A stretch of DNA of 64,000 nt from Cymbomonas tetramitiformis (Eukaryota; Chlorophyta; Pyramimonadophyceae; Pyramimonadales; Pyramimonadaceae). Below the pieces are notes generated by a model. That model saw only the letters and a program-made list of their open reading frames with translations, was not told the DNA's origin and made no database searches. Shown piece by piece: positions 47,201-54,598 of this stretch (its first letter is position 1; each line of letters opens with the position of its first letter). A program made the translations under genes and the position numbers. Where the stretch lies: the NCBI GenBank assembly GCA_001247695.2, contig LGRX02025771.1, positions 118,096 through 182,095 on the forward strand, given 5' to 3'.

Positions 47201-47692
47201 GCCGCGCGCATCTGAGGATCAGTTCACTGGTGGTGGGGTCAGCCGCATATATGCCGTCTGTGATTATGATGGACTGTTCCTCAATCTATGGAGATGTCAT
47301 GCTAAGATGCCATGCTAAGATGCCATGCCGAGATGCCATGCTAAGGTGCCATGCTAAGATGCCATACTAAGATGCCATGCTAAGATGCCATGCTAAGATG
47401 CCATGCTAAGATTCCCCGCTGTGCATGAAAGCTGATGGAATCATGTTCAATATGTTTCAACAGAGAGACTCTCGCTGAGTAGCTGGGCGGATGAATAAAC
47501 AAGGATGGATTTTGAAAGGAAGAGATGGGGTGGTGGCTGGCGCGCTTATTCCCTCAGGAGACGCAGATCAAGCATAAGCCACCAGAGATTCTTGGTGATG
47601 GCGACGAGGACAATAGCGATGACAGCGGTACGGAGGGGACATTCCGCACCGGGTATAGCTCTAGGCGGCGGCGCAGGAGATTCAGGTCATAA
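11250..47692 (+). CDS. Very large coiled-coil protein, about 33 exons
   Basis: Function unknown; a long Glu/Ala/Leu/Arg coiled-coil rod of about 2,940 residues. Proposed exons: 11250-11342, 11493-11529, 11840-11964, 12140-12226, 12863-13159, 13515-13682, 13826-13902, 14334-14387, 15165-15354, 15711-16076, 16766-17053, 26377-26613, 26751-27008, 27190-27465, 27653-27811, 28319-28708, 29292-29699, 30459-30704, 32252-32659, 32892-33038, 33386-33733, 34010-34249, 37664-38119, 38531-39133, 39556-39951, 40576-40992, 41207-41680, 42084-42671, 44438-44760, 45229-45304, 45708-46079, 46904-46987, 47558-47692. Nearly every exon ends CAG/GTG or GAG/GTG, and 28 of 32 introns are phase 0. The N-terminus (MDSSLGKAPVRRAW) is basic, followed by FEDDDDMSTSSRASK; the tail is acidic (GDGDEDNSDDSG) then RRRRRRFRS and TAA. 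No motor, kinase or membrane segment was seen. Golgin, centrosomal or flagellar scaffold are possibilities. The first exon, the ends of exons 11 and 14 (GC donors) and the starts of exons 26 and 29 are the least certain. Confidence 0.75.
13668..13788 (+). repeat. 59-bp tandem duplication including a 5' splice site
   Basis: Two copies (period 59) beginning at the end of exon 13515-13682. Each copy has gcgaggccctcg followed by a gtgggctcac donor-like sequence; the second copy carries cgta/gtgggc in place of cgag/gtgggc. The real exon end and its donor have therefore been duplicated into the intron. Confidence 0.85.
13973..14215 (+). repeat. 46-bp minisatellite, about five copies
   Basis: Units contain ccttcgcgccaccctgttgt followed by aagatgcgagtgacac. 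It lies in the intron between exons ending 13902 and starting 14334. It generates long spurious minus-strand open frames. Confidence 0.9.
14733..14922 (+). repeat. 38-bp minisatellite, five copies
   Basis: Copies start at 14733, 14771, 14809, 14847 and 14885, each opening gttacattcttagggga with small changes. It is in the intron 14388-15164 of the coiled-coil gene. The period is constant while bases differ, so copies have had time to diverge. Confidence 0.92.
16203..16315 (-). repeat. Dispersed repeat, copy 1 (inverted)
   Basis: About 110 bases that on the minus strand match the sequences at roughly 35005-35090 and 35255-35360, sharing gccggggatcaaaggattca and ctttggcaccccg. It lies in the intron before exon 16766-17053. 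It has no coding capacity I can recognise and is probably a short interspersed element or fragment of one. Confidence 0.75.
16420..16580 (+). repeat. Pyrimidine-rich minisatellite in intron
   Basis: Tandem units of roughly 33 bases containing gttgcagctcccactgccgc and variants with ctccctgttgc. Several units contain a polypyrimidine tract ending gcag, which resembles an acceptor. The array is in intron 16077-16765 of the coiled-coil gene. Confidence 0.8.
16634..16765 (+). repeat. Minisatellite with repeated acceptor-like sites before exon 16766
   Basis: Four copies of a 30-36-base unit, each reading caggctgacattg(cctgag or acgag)ggctgccgggg. The last unit runs directly into the true acceptor ggggcag/gcacgcg. 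Units alternate between the two variants in an ABAB order, suggesting duplication of a dimer. Confidence 0.85.
17165..17800 (+). repeat. 29-bp G-rich minisatellite, left block
   Basis: About twenty copies of ggtggagaaggcagtgggga plus tggccgtgg with deletions. It begins immediately after a CAG at 17162-17164 near the end of coiled-coil exon 11. A smaller block of the same repeat at 26096-26158 lies on the far side of the retrotransposon, so the array was interrupted by the insertion. The long His/Pro/Ala and Gly/Trp open frames across it are artefacts of the repeat. Confidence 0.95.
17951..20371 (-). CDS. Retrotransposon reverse transcriptase with C-terminal restriction-like endonuclease
   Basis: 806-residue open frame. 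The RT core shows GGGVRPIACGESLRRLASK, LALDCKNAFNTV (catalytic Asp), EGAQQGDPLGPFF, and MAYLDDIHIIG with the catalytic DD at about residue 250. Near residue 645 is a CxC-x8-H-x3-C knuckle (CACGEVVDEFGYHYLAC), followed by RHDAVQ, then RPDITVLNFDG and HLVIDVAVG, the PD...D pattern of the restriction-like endonuclease of R2-like elements. There is no apurinic endonuclease or RNase H domain. The frame opens inside a minisatellite (about 20327-20790), so the natural protein is probably continuous with the upstream finger-bearing frame and has been split. Catalytic residues are intact. Confidence 0.88.
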   Translation of the reverse strand: MQAAPLELEEAAVEAECRRLPVVSGPGCSQLRFEHIGVIFGGGDGLPAIKHACEQFVGDRVPAGVLPWIMGARLVALLKPGGGVRPIACGESLRRLASKVVCRQMRTRWATYFSAPPREGAASSAAQLGVGVPGGAEVCVHTVQALLGADPTWSDLALDCKNAFNTVKRGVIYKEVSDNFPELLGMAESSFRHQARLGWQGADGRFRWVESAEGAQQGDPLGPFFTAVALQPALQATLDEHPGVFIMAYLDDIHIIGPPDKARAAYGTIVPLLRAAGLELNVSKSTVYSPAGPCPEFADVVDGVGAPMPGSETPLGWVKVLGIPVGSDQWVADKCVEMAFAARAVLPKLARLDDPQVQLLQLLLLRFCAHPRFMHLVRGVPPHLLMRGALAHDIGIQECLQEVAGSPYPLGEEAVALSQLPTRWGGLGLSSAQRLAPAGWLGSWAQVWGRMVVLFPAVRDMLPHLGAPEGSEAGEHPLAAGMVAAMGDVCGARARVVEALGAGHPVPESLRVPEEAPVWGGFGSSQPTRQKELTNYQHGSDWLRLFDGANSSVRARLLSLSRDGATAHLNALPHEGGFRMRPTAAVIALCLQLGASIPLVREISAVGTGRCACGEVVDEFGYHYLACNRRGMFTYRHDAVQDVLYEMLCKVFDPASVKRTHVYHRSYSPHWRPDITVLNFDGRGRHLVIDVAVGFPCAQTHVDGAARVPLHTAAVLERQKAYTYGDISPHRLVAFAVEAFGGLGEQAKQLLRDCARRRQDRLGPEMASATWSTPTFESYWEQRIMVALQGAQAFGLHGRALEDYPQ
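20327..20790 (-). repeat. Minisatellite splitting the retrotransposon ORF
   Basis: Tandem, progressively degenerate copies of a roughly 48-base unit whose translation is QAAPLELEEAAVEAE. The same peptide unit occurs at the end of the finger-bearing frame and at the start of the RT frame. Removing the array would let ...PAGDGLPGR run on to the RT region. The copies contain small indels and stops, which is why two open frames (ending 20618, starting 20371) are now seen. Confidence 0.8.
20618..24765 (-). CDS. Retrotransposon N-terminal region with RING-type and C2H2-type zinc fingers (gapped)
   Basis: Two open segments flank the 538-base N gap: 24765-23334, starting MTMSSDYEGN and rich in Arg/Gly/Ala (low complexity), and 22795-20618. 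They are in different frames as numbered, but N-gap lengths are arbitrary, so they are probably one ORF. After the gap a stretch GHRLRFVYQDGPRVATV leads to a RING-H2-like finger (CYIC ... CRHPCTHQIC ... CGLC), then a C2H2 finger (CPVC-x13-H-x3-H) and a C2HC finger (CPRC-x12-H ... C), then a helical region (LLGLAPRLLLGSIPEARK) before the minisatellite. N-terminal C2H2 fingers bind DNA targets in R2-type elements; a RING finger there is not something I know from R2 itself. Confidence 0.7.
22796..23333. other. Assembly gap (538 Ns)
   Basis: Run of N inside the retrotransposon ORF. The true length is unknown, so reading frames that cross it should not be trusted. Confidence 1.
24766..26095 (-). 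other. 5' leader region of the retrotransposon, no ORF recognised
   Basis: About 1.3 kb on the 5' side of the retrotransposon start codon (minus strand). Open frames here on both strands are compositionally odd and match nothing I know. Two related blocks at about 25790-25860 and 25890-25965 share gaaaaccc/ggttgccctca and agcgcccacacag-type motifs, so there is a degenerate duplication. A C run at about 26090-26101 marks the likely boundary with the minisatellite. Confidence 0.45.
26096..26158 (+). repeat. 29-bp G-rich minisatellite, right block
   Basis: Two to three copies of the ggtggagaaggcagtgggga unit that fills 17165-17800, on the other side of the retrotransposon. This shows the element lies within a formerly continuous array. 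Confidence 0.92.
30953..31095 (+). repeat. 40-bp minisatellite, four copies
   Basis: Units read ctaggagggcgtttcacgag plus aggcaggcgatggatgagag, starting at 30953, 30993, 31033 and 31073. The array joins directly onto the captured gene fragment that starts at about 31089, and the unit appears to derive from that fragment's end. Confidence 0.92.
31089..31570 (-). pseudogene. Captured protein-coding fragment, family not recognised
   Basis: Minus-strand open frame (part of 31629-31033) within the intron 30705-32251 of the coiled-coil gene. Its composition is unlike the GC-rich surroundings and reads as an ordinary globular protein: RLSSILKVARRPGVTIAP, DFRDIGSGKHTTSKYLKK, IPGIDVVSVDKEAARKADAC, ADYLTNATESRGAFF. 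No start context or clear splice sites were found. About 57 bases of it (31439-31495) recur in inverted orientation at 32027-32083. Most likely a fragment moved here by a transposon, or a degenerate transposon ORF. I cannot name the family. Confidence 0.45.
32027..32083 (+). repeat. Inverted copy of part of the captured fragment
   Basis: Fifty-seven bases containing gcccggctctccagcatcct match the reverse complement of 31439-31495 with two or three changes. The pair brackets about 530 bases, including an AT-rich stretch with an (AT)n run near 31768-31784. Confidence 0.88.
34250..34677 (+). repeat. 35-bp minisatellite made of an exon end plus its 5' splice site
   Basis: About twelve copies, several truncated, of a unit reading gtgggcccaagcacgccgcc then caggccgaggcgcag. 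The first CAG is the end of exon 34010-34249 (peptide KHAAQAEAQ), and each full unit recreates the exon end followed by gtgggc, a usable donor. The unit is not a multiple of three. Confidence 0.95.
35255..35400 (+). repeat. Dispersed repeat, copy 3
   Basis: Shares actatgtacccacgccggg, atcaaaggattcagcaca and the tail gaagaatgggaccccctaag with the copy at 35005-35150. The two are in direct orientation about 240 bases apart, and a third, inverted copy is at 16203-16315. Confidence 0.82.
35882..36420 (+). repeat. 267-bp direct repeat, two copies, with a degenerate third
   Basis: The landmark gagccactggggggcatgcc occurs at 35903 and 36170 (period 267), followed in both by cagcagggtccgcttactcc and further shared sequence. 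A weaker match follows near 36890-36960. Non-coding. Confidence 0.82.
37130..37395 (+). repeat. GGGGGCATGC-type minisatellite
   Basis: Tandem short units of tgctgggggcatgctggggg and the longer form that includes ccgtgaagtg. About 260 bases in the intron before exon 37664-38119. Confidence 0.92.
40067..40145 (+). repeat. 22-bp minisatellite
   Basis: Four copies of ggggcgccatgcacaacagc plus tg in the intron 39952-40575. The last copy is followed by ctggagtgtgagaggg, which would read LECER in a coiled-coil-like frame, but no donor follows, so I did not call an exon. Confidence 0.88.
41803..41990 (+). repeat. Short tandem array (ggcagcgcaggattggctgacaccat family)
   Basis: Imperfect copies of ggctgacaccatggcagcgc and aggattgg in varied orders in the intron before exon 42084-42671. 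Confidence 0.85.
42730..42960 (+). repeat. Interstitial telomere-like motifs
   Basis: Several tctagggtttagggtt-type motifs and gggtgagggt blocks at about 42755-42775, 42820-42845 and 42905-42960. They resemble plant-type TTTAGGG repeats in degenerate form, in the intron after exon 42084-42671. Confidence 0.6.
43029..44212. mobile_element. Long-inverted-repeat (foldback-type) element, 1,184 bp
   Basis: Arms 43029-43434 and 43807-44212 are both 406 bases and almost perfect reverse complements, around a 372-base unique centre. Weaker inverted similarity extends outward (acgtaacct near 43007 versus aggttacg near 44222). The element lies in an intron of the coiled-coil gene. No target duplication was found. 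It could be a MITE or foldback element, or the last 400 bases of a gene duplicated head to head. Confidence 0.88.
43340..43996 (+). CDS. ORF inside the inverted-repeat element, weak OTU-protease resemblance
   Basis: 218-residue frame beginning in the left arm, crossing the unique centre and ending in the right arm. The part from about residue 80 looks protein-like: INVEVPKDGKCVIWATTV, then NVSDVAQAVGWC, CRWAFLVNNKFIVYSIRK and RLSNRGTHVDVYRR. A D-G-x-C motif followed by a beta-rich end recalls OTU-type cysteine proteases often found in transposons, but the catalytic His is not evident. The first 65 residues are probably not coding because they are the antisense of the other arm. Confidence 0.35.
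   Translation: MGSPFAYTRLHESPDSKALTLELLRIYEWSKRSTCNSRIIQGDIVHACKEVSSVPPTCLRMYSRRLCGSIRVGSIRPCDLYGINVEVPKDGKCVIWATTVATSATWTKRELNINVSDVAQAVGWCPRQAGITRDQKSMLCGLRQCRWAFLVNNKFIVYSIRKYATVLMLRLSNRGTHVDVYRRRGSPCCLPRLDDLQDDGIVVGLVRPVPASTFVDLT
46100..46212 (+). repeat. Minisatellite of gcatgcttgcggtgacac units
   Basis: Five copies of a 22-24-base unit, gggcatgcttgcggtgacac plus a variable tetramer, about 20 bases after the donor of exon 45708-46079. Confidence 0.93.
47297..47412 (+). repeat. (gatgccatgctaa)n microsatellite
   Basis: About nine copies of the 12-13-base unit gatgccatgctaa with single-base variants, in the last intron of the coiled-coil gene. Confidence 0.93.
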
Positions 47693-49558
47693 ACCCTTAA
47701 GCTCACAGCTCTCTGTGCATCTCTGTGCTGCAATCAGATCAGATATCCCTGTACTAGAGTCCGGGCCATTCTCAGTTGGCACAATCTAGTGCGCTGAGTA
47801 ATATGGCTAAGAGAGTGGCATGGCGCCTCTTTGCCGCAAATGCGTGGACTAATATGGCTTCGTGTTGCTGCAGGTGGATGAACGTTATGTCCGGCTCTTG
47901 AGATTGTCCTCCATCAGTCTAGATCGTTCGCCATCTCACCGGCCGTCTTTTGGTGCCTGTCAGCACAGCGAGTGAGGCTTAGAGTCCTGCCAATCAGTAT
48001 GCCCGAAGCTTTATGTTTAATGACTGGTTTAAGCCATTTTGTTTTAGATCCTTCCACTGAGTAGGCACGCAGTGTGATGCATATGACTTGGCGTGGCATG
48101 GTGCATATCACTCGGCTGTCAAACTCATGTAGATAACTCATTATTGAAGTATCCTTCCATGCATTTGGAACACGACAACCTGCTGGCCAAAATTACGCTC
48201 CGACGTTGGAAGAATGGATACCGCTGAAGGGCAGCCTTGGTGTGAAGCCCTATACATAATAGCTGATGTGTAAGCAGGTTTGGAACAAAGTACAGATGCA
48301 CCATCGGTGAATATATTCAAAATCGTGTTTTTGTATATAGAAGGGCTGGTGAATATGAGGCATATGGCGGTATAACGATTTGTGTAACTATGGTTGACGT
48401 TGGCATCGCAGTGACAATATCCCTGTCCATTTTTTGAAGTGCTGCCATTTAATGCAGTTTGCCATTGCACGGTCGTATGTTTTTAGCAGCATCGTCGGTA
48501 TGTTGCAGTATCCACCTTTGTAAGTGTAAATTGTGTTCGCATGATATATTGCATATGCAACTAGTATGCAGGCAGGTTATGTAAGGGTTGTGATATGGTG
48601 GGCCGTAAGTAGTGTGCGCACTTTAAATAATCGAAAATCCGTATGGTCAAGGAGCTCTGCGGCAGCTTGGCATATTGGATGGCGGAGCATGAACGACATA
48701 CATGACTGAGCATCCAGAGATGGAAGTGTGATTGTGTCTGGTTCCATAAATATATGTAAATAAAACATGGACGAAAAGGATTGAAACATCGATCAGCCGA
48801 TCGCATCTTTCGCCTTGCCGCACCTCCAGTATGCGCATCGGTTGCATAGATTCCAGGAACTCGCGTTCATGGAAGGATGACAGAGTTCCTCAACACCCCG
48901 ACGATTGAAAGAGGTTCGAATCGCCGCATGATCGAACGTCCTCAAGCATCTCCTCTGAATTTGGCCAATTTTTTGACCACCGTTAAAAAGTTAGATCGCA
49001 GGGAAATTGATGGGATTTCAATTTGGCCGACATGTTGACGGGTTCGTTAGCTCAAGTCTGTGTCAGTTGCCGTGAACGAGTCGATCCGTGAACCGGTCGA
49101 GCTTGTTGACGTCAGCGGCGGTGGTTGCGAAGCGGACGGACATGCCGCCCGAAACCGTCTCAAGTAGCGCTTTGATCCATTTACGATGGCGCCCCGCACT
49201 CCGCATTTCCTTGACCAGAGCTTGTTGTTCGCGAAAGTACTTTATGGATGTCACCCGAACAACTATTATTCAGGAATAGATTAAGACAAAATGGGGAATT
49301 AAAAAAAAAAATGATGTTTTAGATTATATGTCACATGCCATCTATCGTTTGTACTATCAACTATGAACTATCACTAGGTACCGCGGAGGTACAAGCGGTT
49401 CAGCGTGTGCAATATTTTGCGTCTGGCACACCCCCTTATTCTAAACAATTTATTGCATGTAGCATGAAGCATAATTTTTTCCACCATTCGATTCTAAAGC
49501 GTTTGTATTCATTAGGTGAATACCTTTCGTTTGAGCTATCGATTGGCCCCATCCGCAA
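47693..49558. other. AT-rich intergenic stretch, no gene supported
   Basis: Downstream of the coiled-coil gene stop codon. A minus-strand frame 49254-49063 (GRHRKWIKALLETVSGGMSV) has protein-like composition but no start context, known domain or neighbouring exons. Nothing else coding was recognised. Confidence 0.45.
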
Positions 49559-50735
49559 CCGCATCAGCTTAGCATTCAGTCGCGACTGCAAGCTAAGTTG
49601 GTGCGGTGTGAGATGGTTTCAACCACTTGCGGCGTTGCATAAAGGGGTTTTCGTGAGAAACTTCTCACGAAACTTGGCAGTGATATTGTTCATAGCAATA
49701 TCAGTGCACCCTCAAGAGCATATGGCAAGCCGTTGAGTATATTAAAGACGGCCGCGTGCTGGCAACCTGGCATGATGCCTTTTGGGTTTGAAACCCAAAC
49801 CCAAACATGCCAAACAGCAAAGGGCTTCCCGTGAGTTCCAGCGCACGTAAGTTTGCAAAATACATCGATAAGATGTGTATATTTCACATTTCTGAAGTGC
49901 AAGGTTTGCGATCGCTTGTGCGCGAAGTTAACATCTTATTTCTTTGACCCAGATTTATGAGTTTGAATATCACGCTGAAATCTGTGTCGAAGAAATAGTT
50001 ATACCATTTTGCGCACAGACTTTCTTAGACCTTGAGCTTCGAATATATCAAAGATAGATATCTTGGCAATATTTCTACGCAGTTACGTGCGCTAGAACGC
50101 ACGGGAAGCCGTTTGCTGTTTAGCATGTATTGGGTTTGGAAACATTCGAACCCAAGCCCAATAGATCTGCCGTATAAATAAATTGATGGTTTTGCCAACA
50201 AGTTATCTCAGGCCTTGAGCTTCTGAGAACTGAAAGATATATGTCTTGTAAATATTTGTGCATAGTTTCGCGCGCTATAACGCACGGGGATTACTTTTCA
50301 GTTTGGCATGTATTGGGTTTGGGTAAACTCGAACACAAACCCAATAAATCTGCCAAAGAAATAAATTGATGGCTTCGTGCACAAGGCTTTTGGGGCCTTG
50401 GGCCTTTGGCAACTAAAAGATATATATCTTAGTAATACTTTTGCAAAGTTACGTGCGCTGGAACTCACTGGAAGCCCTTTGCTGGTTGGCATGTTTGGCT
50501 TTGCGTGTACCCAAACCCATGATGTGCAGCACGCGTTTTGCGCATAGCTTACATCAGAGGTTGTGCGTTTGAGGGTGCACCAATATTGCTGTTAGCAATA
50601 TGTTTGCCAAGTATCGTGCGCTAGAACGCACGAGAACCCCTCCGCTGTTTGAGTTTTTATGCGATCTGCATGAAAGTTATAAGGGCCTATCAGCTTAGCT
50701 CGCAGTCGCGACTGCAAACTGAGCTGATGCGGCCA
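49559..50735. mobile_element. Imperfect foldback-like repeat element
   Basis: Sequence at 49559-49865 matches in inverted orientation 50440-50735: shared blocks include gcatcagct near both ends, cagtcgcgactgc, gtgcaccctcaa and aaagggcttcc. Between the arms, related units containing gcgctagaacgcacgggaag recur at about 50088 and 50268. No coding frame is present. A non-autonomous element built of nested inverted and tandem copies is the simplest reading. Confidence 0.7.
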
Positions 50736-50898
50736 CGGATCGGCTCAATCAAGAGCTCAAAAAATTCCTAGGAGTCTAAATGATATATCTATGTGCGTTA
50801 CGAACGTTAGAAAATGTTTTTCTAATCTAATTTACTCGCAAACAGTGTGGGGTATACGTGCAGTGAAGACGTATTCACGGCCGCTTCACGTGTTCCCA

Positions 50899-50947
50899 AA
50901 GTAACCAAAAACCGTTCGATCGGCGATCGAACGGTTTTTTGTTACTT
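50899..50947. other. Long hairpin (stem about 20-24 bp)
   Basis: aaccgttcgatcg pairs with cgatcgaacggtt around a two-base centre, and the pairing extends outward through gtaacc/ggttttttgttac with small bulges. It could be the terminus of a palindromic mobile element or a fold-back RNA. Confidence 0.8.
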
Positions 50948-51064
50948 GGGGAGTGAGATCGTGACTTTAGGCCGAGAAAGGCACACCGATGAAGGCAAGA
51001 AAGGCACACCCTGGTGTACTTTTTCGGAGGCTTTGTTCAGGTTTATATTTTACGTTCCGCGACT

Positions 51065-51105
51065 GTCCCATTTTACACCTGTGTGGCAGCTGTAAAATGG
51101 GACAA
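51065..51105. other. Hairpin with perfect 14-bp stem
   Basis: tgtcccattttaca and tgtaaaatgggaca are exact reverse complements separated by 13 bases. It is about 120 bases from the previous hairpin. Confidence 0.85.
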
Positions 51106-51625
51106 TAGGTCTTCCGCTGTCGCGACATGTCGCTCGGCTGTCGCTGTCGGGGATCGAGCCTTGTTTTCCTTCCTTTCCCCGCCTACTAGTCATGGCTACC
51201 GGGGGGGAGGGGGGAGGCGCAGGCGGCTTGCATGCATGGCGACATGTGACATTTAATCTATTCCCGAATTACATCAACTTTTTTTCTATTCCCCATTTTG
51301 GCTTAATCTATTCCCGCATAAATACGCTACCGATGTCACCACAGCCACAGTGTCGTCGGCTTTGGCTGCTCCATAGGTGTGCTTGTATGAGGGAGCAATG
51401 CGTTCATCTTCTGCGCACACGCCTCCTGTGGACGCAGCAGCGCGAATGCGCTTATACAACATTTTTTTTCTAGAAACGTGGGGGCTCGCCATATATCGAA
51501 TCAGCCCGCACTCTCCTGCTGCAGCCCTCGCTGCTGCGGACGAGAGGCGCGCTACGGCTGTCCTTCAGTCTACTTGAGACATCGACGTCGTTAAGCGCGT
51601 CGCCAAGGGCACCCTCGGCAACAAG

Positions 51626-53052
51626 TCATCGTCCTTCTCTGGAAACGAACCTAGAAGGCGGAGGCGGTACGGAGAAACCGTAGGCCGCCACGTCGATCCC
51701 ACCGACGCCGTCCGTGGAGAGCACCGCGGGCGGACCGTACGCCAACGCCGCATGCGAGAAGGCCTCCGGCCCGATGTCTGCCGCGTCCTGGAAGACCTGC
51801 ACGAGTGCCAGAGCGTGCAGGCCCTCCGCGTCCTCCTGCTCAATGGGAATCGATGCAGAACGCCGCGGCTGTGGCTGGCGAGTGTTGGCGACCGCCAAGC
51901 GGGCAGTCGCGGTACGGGTGATACACCTCACCTTTACCGGCCTTGCGGCAGCGGTGGCACAGCGGCTTCGCCTTCATGCTGTCGCGGTCGAAGCCGACCG
52001 CGGGGGGGTTGCCCACACCCACGCGAAACCCCCTCGGATGCTGCTTCCCCCGATGCTGCGGCTGCGTCTGCTGTCCCCCGCCCGCACGGCCACCACTCAC
52101 CAAGGCCTTTAAAGCCGCAATCTCCTCGAGAAGCACCGTGTACTCCGACGACGTGACCAGAGCGGAAAGCTTACCGTCCGTCCCCAGCACCTGCTTCTCA
52201 CGTGCTGCCGCCCCATCGTCCGACTGAGCCCATGCCTGGAAGATTGCCACGACGAGAGCCTGAAGCGTGCGGAGAGTGACCCCGCCGAGGTCACCCGCAA
52301 GCGGATAACGCACCTTCACCGCCGCGTAGAAGATTGGGTCGAGGCGGTTGTACAGCGAGAGCTTGCGGGTCTCGTCGGTTGGTCGCCAGTCAGGAGCGCG
52401 GTTATCCCGCACCAAACGTTGCTCACGAGCCAAGATCGGCTGCGGGTCAACGCCTGCGGGATAACGAAGAGCCGCGTGCTCCTGCTGGTGGCTCTCGCGT
52501 AGGGCCGCCGGCACGCTCCCCTTGATGATGTCGATGAGAGCCCGACGTCCATCTCGGTCAGCCGAAGAGTCCGTACCCCGAAGCCAGGTGTCGGCCACAG
52601 AGTTCCGCTCCACGACGAGGGCCAAGACGTCATAGAGGAGCCCATTAACCTTCTCGATAACCAGAGAGGTGGGGTCGTCGAGGTCAAAGGGGGCCACGTC
52701 CAGCCCAGCGGACTGAAACTCGGTCCGAAGCTGCACCACCAACTCGGAGAGGCGGTCGGTGTCGTCAGTACCACGGTAATGATGTTTCTTGGAACCAAGG
52801 ATATCCTCGCGGATACCCTTGGCCCAAGCACGATGCAAGCGCCCCTTGTACACCGCGTCAACCGTGGTATGTTGGTCGACCAGGTGCTTCCGCAACGCAA
52901 CAGCGGCGTCGGCGGTTGCTGGAAGCAACAGGGGGCACCACATGCGGGGTGCTAGCGGTCGGAGTGTCTCGAACCGCATCCAAAAGCCGTATTGAGGCGT
53001 CTAAGTCGGAGTCCCTCAACAGGCGTTTGCGTGCTCGCGTAGATGCTGCCAT
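51626..53052 (-). pseudogene. Broken retrotransposon gag (Ty1/copia-like) with zinc knuckle
   Basis: Minus-strand gag-like protein in three frames, so it is disrupted. N-terminal piece from ATG 53052 (MAASTRARKRLLRD) to about 52915. Main piece 52979-51840 (379 residues) contains ALRKHLVDQHTTVDAVYK, YPLAGDLGGVTLRTLQ and a knuckle CHRC-x9-H-x4-C (CHRCRKAGKGEVYHPYRDC). A C-terminal piece follows in the frame 51931-51626. No protease, integrase or RT is present, and I found no second LTR. Related at low level to the gag at 55753-56847 (both have a DG(R/K)RALI/L-type segment). Confidence 0.65.
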
Positions 53053-54155
53053 AGTAGTGAAAGCCAGAGAAAAGATGATGCGCGGCCGCACGTTTGGGTG
53101 TTGTGGCGGAAATGGAGGGCAGGCGTACCGGCAGAACGCGCGGAGAGGCGAAACGAGCGTGGGGCACTTGCAGATGTCGTCGTGGTCAAAGGTGTCCGGA
53201 GCACCAGCCCAAAGTACGTAAACCAGCGGGGTCAGGGCAGGTAAGATAACGCAAATGAACATTGCCAATACCGAGCAATAGCAACCGCGCGGTGCCCATG
53301 ACTCGCAACCGCAAAGACGCCTACCGTAAAGCCATGTTCCAAATCCTAGTCGCACCCAAACGCGCAAGCGCGCACCACCTCTTCAAGCGGCTGCTTAGCC
53401 AATCATGGCCAAGATCGCAAGTGGAATAAAAGCGTGGATGGGTCCACGACCTACCGGAATATCCCAGTACACCAGATATCAGATAGTCCCGTACTCAGTC
53501 TGGATAAACTCTCTCAGATAAATAAACCCTAAGCTAGGTATACCCGGAACGGTCTCGGACGGTCTCGGATTCTAGCCTACCTGTGACACAGCGTGTGTCA
53601 CAGCACGAACCTACAAATCAGTCAGCAGTCCAGTGTTGGTCCTAGGAGTCTGTCATAGGGGCCTGCACCGGGACTCCCGGTCAGGGCCGCCTATACAGAT
53701 TTCAGCAGTCGTGACACACGCGCCCAATGTGTTTGTTGCTCAACTGGTTGCGTGTGCCGCATTTTGTATGCACTCGCTTACGTGTGTATATCGCATTCGT
53801 TTGTTTTGATCTTGTATGTTTTCGTTCCGACGTCTTGTGTGGGATCCGGGGGCTTTGGGTTTTTCTCGCTCATCACCGCGCACCGGAGATCCCCGCCATG
53901 CTTTTGCCTTGTATGTTCTGTTTGCATAATGTATTTGTCTGACACGCATTAGAACGTTTTTAGGCATCAACACAACATTTCGCTTTGACCTAATTTCGGG
54001 TCAAAGTCGTCAATGCCACGTGTTCAAGGCTGGGTCACAGGGCATTGGCATTTTCCCAAGTTCGGAAGATTCCATTGAATATTGGGGCTGTATGGCCCCA
54101 CGAATATTCTGAACGATATTGGTGCTGATCAACACCAATATTCAATGGAATCTTC
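53053..54155. other. Non-coding flank between the two retroelements
   Basis: Contains a palindrome tgtgacacagcgtgtgtcaca at about 53584-53604, possibly an LTR edge of the first gag element. It ends with an inverted repeat: agattccattgaatattgg (from about 54066) pairs with ccaatattcaatggaatct up to 54153, immediately before the LTR at 54156. Confidence 0.5.
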
Positions 54156-54343
54156 TGTGGGATGTATAGTGCCGACTATATATTGAGGTGCGGATACTCA
54201 GAATGCTTACACTTAAGATAACATAAGAAGTGAAGTTAGATTGAGTGTCGCTCGGCTAAAGCCCGAAACCCTGAACCTGTGACAGCCGTACTGTACGGAG
54301 TACTAGTACAGACAGAGGACTGTGACACACACGGGGTGTCACA
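54156..54343 (-). repeat. LTR (3' LTR relative to gag), 188 bp
   Basis: Begins TGTGGGATGTATAG and ends GGGTGTCACA on the plus strand, so it has TG...CA termini. It differs from the other LTR at essentially one position (ggctaaagcc versus ggcttaagcc), so insertion is recent. Confidence 0.95.
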
Positions 54344-54598
54344 TCCAGCACACCACCCTGTACTATTACGGAGGAAGAGTTAGGGTGGAACAGGCAGTGT
54401 TAGGTGAAACAAAACACACCATCTCAAGCGGTGGAAACAGATTGCTAGTGGGGGCCTGTGCTCTTGGCCAGGGCGGTCCCAAATCTCTAGCTAGCACTAC
54501 ACACTGAAGGCTACTGTGCCCGTGATACAGATCTAGTTGTGCTACTAGGCTTCTGACAGTAACTCTAGCCACCTTTAAAGTGGTCCACAGAGCAGAGC

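Noticed and set aside
53584..53720. Candidate LTR for the broken gag element
   Set aside because: tgtgacac palindromes are present, but no matching direct repeat was found on the other side near 51.2-51.6 kb.
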